Shown piece by piece: positions 34,227-38,981 of a DNA stretch of 38,981 bases; the stretch's first letter is position 1, and each line of letters starts with the position of its first letter. Below the pieces are notes generated by a model, which was given only the letters and a program-made list of their open reading frames with translations, searched no databases and had not been told where the DNA came from. Both the position numbers and the translations under genes were made by a program. The DNA comes from Conexivisphaerales archaeon (GTDB taxonomy: Archaea > Thermoproteota > Nitrososphaeria > Conexivisphaerales > UBA164), in contig JAVBJD010000008.1 of assembly GCA_030756715.1 (NCBI GenBank), positions 1 through 38,981 on the forward strand, read 5' to 3'.

Positions 34227-34642
34227 AGCTAACAGTGTTTAGAATAGTCACGTTATTAAATTTTACTAAACAGATGACTAAAAAATTTATAAGAATTATA
34301 CAAATGTTTTGCAATTTTTAAGATTTAAATAAAAATATAGCTTAACGTTACCTCAGTATACTTTTAAATTACTAATCAGTTTTTTATTTTTAACAATCAA
34401 TAATTTTTTGATAATTTAAATTGCCTTTTTGTTATCTTTTACAACCTAAATAAAACTATAATAAATTTATCCGGTTTTCAAGTTGGACTTTCCAAAAAAC
34501 TGACCAAAAAAGTGAAATTTGTTCGCTATCATTGAAATTTTATTGAAATTAATCTTAAACGTTACTTGCTTTATGACTTTTTATGCCACTAAAAAGATGT
34601 TTTGTTCAATATGTTTAAATCAAATTTACTGAGCTCAAAAGC
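34227..34642. other. 416-base AT-rich gap, no gene seen
   Basis: Upstream of the molybdoenzyme operon and beyond the radical SAM remnant. It holds the operon promoter, where TTTAATAA at about 34254-34261 (minus reading) lies between TGTTTAG (34236-34242) and CTAAACA (34266-34272), a 7-bp inverted repeat around the core promoter. Farther out is AAGTGAAAT near 34508-34516, a 9-of-11 match to the repeat arm at the Cys-rich regulator. No open frame, tRNA or array was found. Confidence 0.5.
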
Positions 34643-35349
34643 TTAGATTATGGGGTATAGAAGTTCTGGCGTAGAATAAGCCTTATCTGCTTTTATATAA
34701 TAGGTGTTTTGATGCAATTTTTTAACTTCTTCAACACAGCTTTCATGAATTTTATAATCTTTAGATTGAATTGCCAGATCTATCCTTAATTTTGTTAAAC
34801 GGTTAACTGAATCTATAAATTCAGCTATTTTCTTTATTTCGTCGCATTCTATAAGATGGGGATAAAGAACTGTCTCTGCTACTACTTTTAGATCTTTGCC
34901 ATACCTTAGAAAGTTCTCAAGAACCTTCTTGTTCTGCCTTCCAGTAAGCCTGATATGCAGTTTTTCATCAATGGCCTTTATGCTAAAGGTTATTCCATAA
35001 GAGAGCTCAAAAGTTCATCGTCCAGCATTTCCCCATTTGTTATCAGCCATGAATTTATTCCGTTGTATTTTAGTTCTTTCATCAAAGTTTTTATTTCATC
35101 ATCTTCAGTCTGTTCTCCTCCACCCAAGTATGCAGTGTGTACGCTGTTTTCTTTTAAGATACTGACAGCTTTTTCAACAGTTAAATATTCAGGATTTATA
35201 TTTTTTAATTTGTTTTGCTGATCTTCCTTTAAAGAAGAACACCATCTGCTTACGTTTCTTACACAATAAATGCATCTCCAGCTACAAACATCAAAGGTAA
35301 GATAAGCGCTTCGATCTACAAAATTCACGATCTGATAAATTTTTGTCAT
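34643..35349 (-). pseudogene. Frameshifted radical SAM gene
   Basis: The first part (35349 to 34990, 119 residues) begins with M-T-K-I-Y-Q-I-V, has C-S-W-R-C-I-Y-C (Cx3Cx2C cluster motif) and ends in L-L-S-S-L-M-E. The sequence then continues in another frame as G-I-T-F-S-I-K-A-I-D-E-K-L-H-I-R-L-T-G down to a TAA at 34643-34645, about 117 residues with good coding look and no further stop. Joined, this gives a radical SAM activase-like protein of about 235 residues. The switch falls near a CTCTCT stretch at about 34998-35005. It is either a real pseudogene, a sequencing indel, or a programmed frameshift. Confidence 0.7.
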
Positions 35350-35470
35350 AAAATCATCTAAAGCTTAACTTGTCAAGCTTGCTTTTTAAAATTGACCGTA
35401 TTTGTTAAGCTAGAATGTTTTTTAGAAATACTGACATTAAAAAATCTTTAAAATACCAGTGCGTTTACTA

Positions 35471-35857
35471 TCATTTTAAACCCCAGCTGCTAAACCCTGA
35501 TGGCTCTATTCTAATAAAAGGAGCTTCTCCTTCCTTCCATGGATTCAACCTTACCCATTCGAATTTTTCATAAAAAATCTTGTATAATTTCCTGTATTCC
35601 TCCCCTTTTTCTATAATCGATGCTTTACCCCAGATCAGAACGCCTCTGTTTGGGTTTATGTCATCAACAACTACGGCCGCTTTAGGATTTTCTTTTAAGT
35701 TCCTTAACTTTTTTGTCTCATAATCTGTGCTTATGTAAACTTTTCCGTTACAGTAAATATATGATACGGGAACGACGTGCGGGACACAGTTTTTCCCTGC
35801 TGTAGCTATATGGCACATCCCATGTTCTTTTAAAAAATCCTCAATGTATTTCTCCAT
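35471..35857 (-). CDS. Pyridoxamine 5'-phosphate oxidase-like FMN-binding protein
   Basis: Flavin-binding split-barrel protein of the PPOX group. Seen: E-D-F-L-K-E-H-G-M-C-H-I-A-T-A-G start, V-P-V-S-Y-I-Y-C-N-G-K-V-Y-I-S-T, and K-L-R-N-L-K-E-N-P-K-A-A-V-V-V-D-D. Together these match short PPOX proteins (about 130-145 residues) that bind FMN or F420. The ORF is open back to 35905, but I chose ATG 35857 (128 residues), since an ACTTTTTATC box near 35881-35890 fits a leaderless start there and the upstream part reads into a hairpin element. Substrate unknown. Confidence 0.82.
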   Translation of the reverse strand: MEKYIEDFLKEHGMCHIATAGKNCVPHVVPVSYIYCNGKVYISTDYETKKLRNLKENPKAAVVVDDINPNRGVLIWGKASIIEKGEEYRKLYKIFYEKFEWVRLNPWKEGEAPFIRIEPSGFSSWGLK

Positions 35858-35900
35858 AAAACAATAAATGTATAAAGCACGATAAAAAGTATGACATTCT

Positions 35901-35956
35901 CTCACGCGCTTTAGCGTGAGCGTCTCATGTCGCTATCACCAGACCCCTAATATTCA
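35901..35956. repeat. Hairpin element, possible relic of an IS200/IS605-type end
   Basis: CTCACGC (35901-35907), loop GCTTTA, GCGTGAG (35914-35920) is a perfect 7-bp hairpin, followed by GC-richer sequence to a TATTCA at 35951-35956. It fills the space between the deaminase stop and the PPOX promoter. Subterminal hairpins with nearby TTCA-like targets are typical of IS200/IS605 ends, and a simple terminator is the other reading. Confidence 0.35.
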
Positions 35957-35958
35957 TT

Positions 35959-36960
35959 TTAAATTTTGTCTACATTTGCAATGTATTTTTCTTTTTCTTT
36001 GTCGCTCCAAAAAGAAGATAGAAAAGAATTCTTTGTAATCTGTTTTATTTCAGAAAAAGTAAGGTTTAAAGCCTCTGCTACAGCTTCGTAATTTTCATTT
36101 ATATACCCACCAAAGTATGCTGGATCATCTGAGTTGATTGAAACTATAATTCCAAGATCGATGGCTTTCTTTACTGGTACATCCTTTATATCCTTAAAGT
36201 ACTCTACAGCCACTGATGCAAGAGGGCACATTGTCACCGGAATCCTGTTATGAACAACGTAGATGACAAGCGACTGGTCCTCGAACATGTGGTATCCGTG
36301 GTCTATCCTTGCTACCTTTAAAAATTTTATAGCTTCCCATACGTACTCAGCTGGAGCCTCTTCCCCTGCGTGAGCTACAGCTATGAACCCTTCATCACTT
36401 GCTCTTTTGAAAACGTTCTCAAACTTTGACGGAGGGTTGCCAAGCTCCTTCGAATCAAGGCCGACGCCCATGATCCAGCTTCTGTACTGCAACGCCTGTT
36501 CTAAAGTTTCTTCCGCTGAGCTTACTGGCATGTCCCTCAGAAAGCTCATTATTATTCCGGCTGAAATTCCGAAATCGTCCTCTGCCTTTACTGCTGCCCT
36601 GTGTATCCCCTTTATCACTGTCCCAAAATCAACTCCTCTCCTGGTGTGAGCCTGAGGGTCAAAGAATACTTCAGCCCTCCTGACGTTCTGAGAAGCTGCC
36701 TTTTTAAAATAAGCGTAAGCCAGGTCAAAGAAGTCCTGCTCATCGACCAGCGAGCTTACGCCGAGATAATAAAGGTCAAGGAATGACTGGAGGTCCTTAA
36801 ACCTGTATGCGTTCCTTGCATCTTCTATGCTTTTGTATGGAAGCTTTATCCCGTTCTTCTTAGCCTTCTCGAGCATCATCTCCGGCTCAAGGGTTCCTTC
36901 AAGGTGAAGGTGGAGCTCTGCTTTTGGAAGCTTTGAGATAAAATCAGACAGGTTTGTCAT
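35959..36960 (-). CDS. Adenosine/adenine deaminase family protein
   Basis: Metal-dependent purine salvage enzyme converting adenosine to inosine or adenine to hypoxanthine. Seen: A-E-L-H-L-H-L-E-G-T (metal His pair at residues 17 and 19), V-A-H-A-G-E-E-A-P (metal His and catalytic Glu), R-I-D-H-G-Y-H, and I-N-S-D-D-P-A-Y-F-G-G-Y with the metal Asp. The S-D-D-P-A-Y-F-G-G form is the one usual for Aah1-type adenine deaminases, while adenosine deaminases vary there; I lean toward adenine. Length 333 is normal. Stands alone with its own promoter. Confidence 0.9.
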   Translation of the reverse strand: MTNLSDFISKLPKAELHLHLEGTLEPEMMLEKAKKNGIKLPYKSIEDARNAYRFKDLQSFLDLYYLGVSSLVDEQDFFDLAYAYFKKAASQNVRRAEVFFDPQAHTRRGVDFGTVIKGIHRAAVKAEDDFGISAGIIMSFLRDMPVSSAEETLEQALQYRSWIMGVGLDSKELGNPPSKFENVFKRASDEGFIAVAHAGEEAPAEYVWEAIKFLKVARIDHGYHMFEDQSLVIYVVHNRIPVTMCPLASVAVEYFKDIKDVPVKKAIDLGIIVSINSDDPAYFGGYINENYEAVAEALNLTFSEIKQITKNSFLSSFWSDKEKEKYIANVDKI

Positions 36961-37087
36961 AGCAAATTTATTCCTGAGAAGGTAATAAATCTTTGTATCT
37001 CTATAATCTGTTCAATTGTAAATTTGTTATAATTATATAGCAAAATAAAAGCGTTAATAGCTTTAACTTTCCAGCATACAAAGCACG

Positions 37088-38494
37088 TCAGCCCAGGTTG
37101 TACGCTATTATTTTTGTTTCGCTCATTTCTAACATTGTATATTTTACACCTTCCCTTCCTATTCCGCTCTTTTTAACTCCTCCAAAAGGCAGGTTGTCAA
37201 ACCTGACCCTCGTCATATCGTTTATAATAACGCTGCCTGCCTTGATCTTTGATGCTAACCTGTAAGCCCTGCTGAAATCTTTAGTGAATACTGAAGCGTC
37301 TAACCCGTATTCTGTATTATTGGCAATCCTGAGCGCTTCATCATCATTCTTTACTTTTATGAGTGGAAGCACTGGCCCAAACACTTCTTCGTTCCATACT
37401 CTTGCCACGAGAGGGGCTTCAATGATAGTTGGTGGATAATAGAACCCCTTATCAAAACTTTTTGGATACTGATAGATAATCTTACCTCCTACGTTAAGAG
37501 CATCATTTACAAAAGACTTCATCTTTTCTACAGCTTCAATATTTATCAATGGCCCTATGTCTGTGCTTTCTGAAAGCGGGTCTCCCACATTGAGCTTTTT
37601 AACGTTGTCAACCAGTCTTTTGACAAATTCTTCGTATACTTCTTCTCTAACTATAACCCTTTTTGTCGCATTACAGAACTGGCCTGCATAATCAAACCTG
37701 CCTACGGTAACTGCGCGAGCTGCAACATCCAAGTCAGAATCTTCGAGTACTATTGCTGCATCGCTTCCACCCAGCTCCATTATCACCTTTTTACCTTTAA
37801 CAATAGCCTTACCTGCAAGCTCAAGCCCTACTTTTGATGAGCCTGTAAATGATATGAGTGATACCTTTTCACTATCTATCATCAGGTTGCCTATCATTTC
37901 AGAATTTCCAGTGACAACCTCTAAGCTGCTTTCTGGAAAACCAGAATCCTTTATGATTTCTGATATAGCTATCTCAGTTAAAGGCGCTTCTTTGCTTGGT
38001 TTCAGAACCACAGCGTTCCCAATTGCTAAAGCAGGGGCTACTTTGTGAGCCATTGAATCAGGCGGAAAATTGAAAGGGGTTATGGCTCCAACTACACCAA
38101 CAGGCTCCCGTTTTACTATGGCAATCCTCTTCTCATTGCCTGCCGGATAGTTATAAGCTTCTAAAGGTACAAAATCTCCCGTCAACACCTGTGGAAGTTC
38201 TTGTGCTGCAAGCTCGTATATTGATGCTGTCCTTTCCATAACAAGCCTTGAACTCTTTATCGGTCTGCCAATTTCCCTTGAAAGAAGCACAGCGAGCTCT
38301 TCTTTCCTGTTCCTGATTTTTTCTGCCACCTTTCTGAGAGCTCTTGCCCTTTCATGTGCAGACATTGTTTGAAGACTTTCAAGAGAAGCGTACGCCCGTT
38401 CTATTGCGGCTTTAACATCTTCATCTGTCATGTCTTGCACATAATCCAGAATTTTTCCTGTAGCAGGTTCATAAACGGGTATTCTTTTATCCAT
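37088..38494 (-). CDS. Aldehyde dehydrogenase family protein (GapN/glyceraldehyde dehydrogenase-like)
   Basis: NAD(P)-dependent oxidation of an aldehyde to an acid. Seen: P-V-G-V-V-G-A-I-T-P-F-N-F-P near residue 140, V-L-K-P-S-K (NAD-binding Lys), F-T-G-S-S-K-V-G, M-E-L-G-G-S-D-A-A (catalytic Glu), G-Q-F-C-N-A-T-K-R (catalytic Cys) and E-E-V-F-G-P-V-L-P. The L-E-D-S-D-L-D and C-N-A-T-K-R sequence is closest in form to GapN and to glyceraldehyde dehydrogenases of nonphosphorylated Entner-Doudoroff archaea; succinate semialdehyde is an alternative. I start at ATG 38494, leaderless from TTTAAATAAAA at about 38513-38523; a TTG at 38509 adds 5 residues. Confidence 0.88.
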   Translation of the reverse strand: MDKRIPVYEPATGKILDYVQDMTDEDVKAAIERAYASLESLQTMSAHERARALRKVAEKIRNRKEELAVLLSREIGRPIKSSRLVMERTASIYELAAQELPQVLTGDFVPLEAYNYPAGNEKRIAIVKREPVGVVGAITPFNFPPDSMAHKVAPALAIGNAVVLKPSKEAPLTEIAISEIIKDSGFPESSLEVVTGNSEMIGNLMIDSEKVSLISFTGSSKVGLELAGKAIVKGKKVIMELGGSDAAIVLEDSDLDVAARAVTVGRFDYAGQFCNATKRVIVREEVYEEFVKRLVDNVKKLNVGDPLSESTDIGPLINIEAVEKMKSFVNDALNVGGKIIYQYPKSFDKGFYYPPTIIEAPLVARVWNEEVFGPVLPLIKVKNDDEALRIANNTEYGLDASVFTKDFSRAYRLASKIKAGSVIINDMTRVRFDNLPFGGVKKSGIGREGVKYTMLEMSETKIIAYNLG

Positions 38495-38519
38495 GTTTCT
38501 TTTTTGCAATTCCTTTTAT

Positions 38520-38700
38520 TTAAAGCAGTCTCTTTACCACTTTTTTAACATAAGGAGAACGTAATATATTCTGAATAGAATTTCCACTGTTTATCATTCT
38601 GTAAACTGGTTCGTTGTCCGTTATATGTAAACCCGCTAAAATGTTTACTAGACCTTCAAATGCTTGTGGTACAAGTGGTGTAGTTGGTCCCACGATGGGT
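38520..38700 (-). pseudogene. C-terminal fragment of a DUF364-like protein, cut by an insertion
   Basis: About 59 residues with G-P-T-T-P-L-V-P and I-L-A-G-L-H-I-T-D-N-E-P-V, close to the end of DUF364 proteins (G-P-S-T-P-L-S ... G-V-x-V-x-D). The reading frame loses this character and base composition near 38700, where GC-rich sequence begins, and the expected upstream two-thirds of the gene is missing. The ATG at 38738 of the open frame lies in the insertion, so it is not a real start. Its stop is at 38520, 26 bases before the aldehyde dehydrogenase start, and the dehydrogenase TATA box overlaps it. Confidence 0.6.
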
Positions 38701-38981
38701 TTCACCCTACGTAGGCATACGCTGGCATGTATTCGCATGCCCCGCAGGGCTTGGGCTTCACAGCATCATACAGCTCCCTCGCGGGTTCATCGGGAGCCTT
38801 CCGCTCCGCCCCCGTCAGGAAGTACCCGCCCACTCACAAGCCTTCCCCGTTACCAGAGAAGCCTTCATGGGGAACTCCCTCCATCCTCAGCCTCCCTTCC
38901 TGAGCGTGCATGTCCCCCTCGCTCACCCGAGGTCTTGGGGTCTTTGCCATCACCCTACTGCCCATGCACAGCTGAATTACA
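38697..38981 (-). mobile_element. GC-rich insertion, possible 3' end of an IS200/IS605-type TnpB element
   Basis: Base composition jumps to about 58 percent GC. Read on the minus strand, one frame is open from the window edge to a TGA at 38834-38836 (48 residues) and then again in the same frame to 38702 (43 residues, ending P-A-Y-A-Y-V-G). Near its left limit are GGGT-TTC-ACCC (38697-38707), the 10-bp palindrome CCTACGTAGG (38706-38715) and the hairpin GGCATG-TATTCG-CATGCC (38724-38741). Structured GC-rich sequence overlapping the 3' end of a gene and abutting a cut host gene fits a tnpB/omega-RNA right end. The tnpB core lies beyond the window, so another kind of insertion is possible. Confidence 0.45.

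Noticed and set aside
34990-35349. Treating the 119-residue radical SAM part as a complete small protein
   Set aside because: The following frame continues the fold directly, so the short form looks like a product of the frameshift and not a real gene.
38858-38981. Plus-strand open frame at the right edge (M-G-N-S-L-H-P-Q ...)
   Set aside because: It is in GC-rich sequence where stops are rare, has no family features and lies opposite the better minus-strand reading.
1-38981. CRISPR array, tRNA or rRNA genes
   Set aside because: No regularly spaced repeats, clover-leaf pattern or rRNA-like core was seen in any intergenic stretch.

Overview
This is an AT-rich archaeal window, apparently from a sulfur-metabolising and probably thermophilic or acidophilic organism. 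The archaeal call rests on many genes with a TATA-like box about 25-30 bases before the start codon and no leader, strong GGAGGTGA ribosome-binding sites only inside operons, and archaeal-type proteins (XPD-like helicase, DoxDA, a TauE-DUF1634 fusion, Lrp, a COG0731-like radical SAM protein). No rRNA or tRNA was seen, so I cannot name the lineage. Thermoproteales-like sulfate reducers (Caldivirga/Vulcanisaeta type) are one possibility, but an unrelated acquirer of the island is not excluded.

Layout. 1-4.6 kb is ordinary: a PH-domain membrane protein, an Lrp/AsnC regulator, an orphan, an XPD/DinG-type helicase and an orphan. 4.7-11.8 kb is one tightly overlapping minus-strand operon, transcribed as aprM-like cytochrome b, aprB, aprA, sat, a small conserved-looking protein, a TauE-DUF1634 fusion and a second TauE permease, possibly continuing into the orphan at 3923-4648. 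12-17.7 kb holds a SUMT for siroheme, a winged-helix regulator with a Cys-rich tail, and the operon dsrA-dsrB-dsrC-dsrN. 17.8-22.9 kb carries two different dsrMK pairs facing each other, the second followed by a dsrE-like gene. 23.0-23.6 kb is the precorrin-2 dehydrogenase. These parts make up the sulfate <-> APS <-> sulfite <-> DsrC-bound sulfur pathway, its siroheme supply and its membrane electron partners. QmoABC, DsrJOP, DsrL and DsrD are not in the window.

23.7-25.8 kb has a radical SAM protein and doxD-doxA (thiosulfate:quinone oxidoreductase). 25.9-34.2 kb has sufB alone, then a five-gene Psr/Ttr/Sre-type molybdoenzyme operon (A, B, NrfD-like C, polyferredoxin with an HdrA-like N-terminus, TorD chaperone). 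After a 416-base AT-rich gap come a frameshifted radical SAM gene, a PPOX flavoprotein, an adenosine/adenine deaminase and an aldehyde dehydrogenase. The right edge is a GC-rich insertion, possibly the 3' end of an IS200/IS605-type TnpB element, that cuts off a DUF364 gene.

Most interesting points: a DsrA lacking one of four expected ferredoxin-cluster cysteines; a 9-bp TTATTACAC element placed just upstream of the TATA box of dsrA, both dsrM genes and (in weaker form) aprM; an 11-bp inverted repeat TTATTTCACTT around the promoter of the Cys-rich regulator, which makes that protein a candidate controller of the island; and duplicated dsrMK modules.
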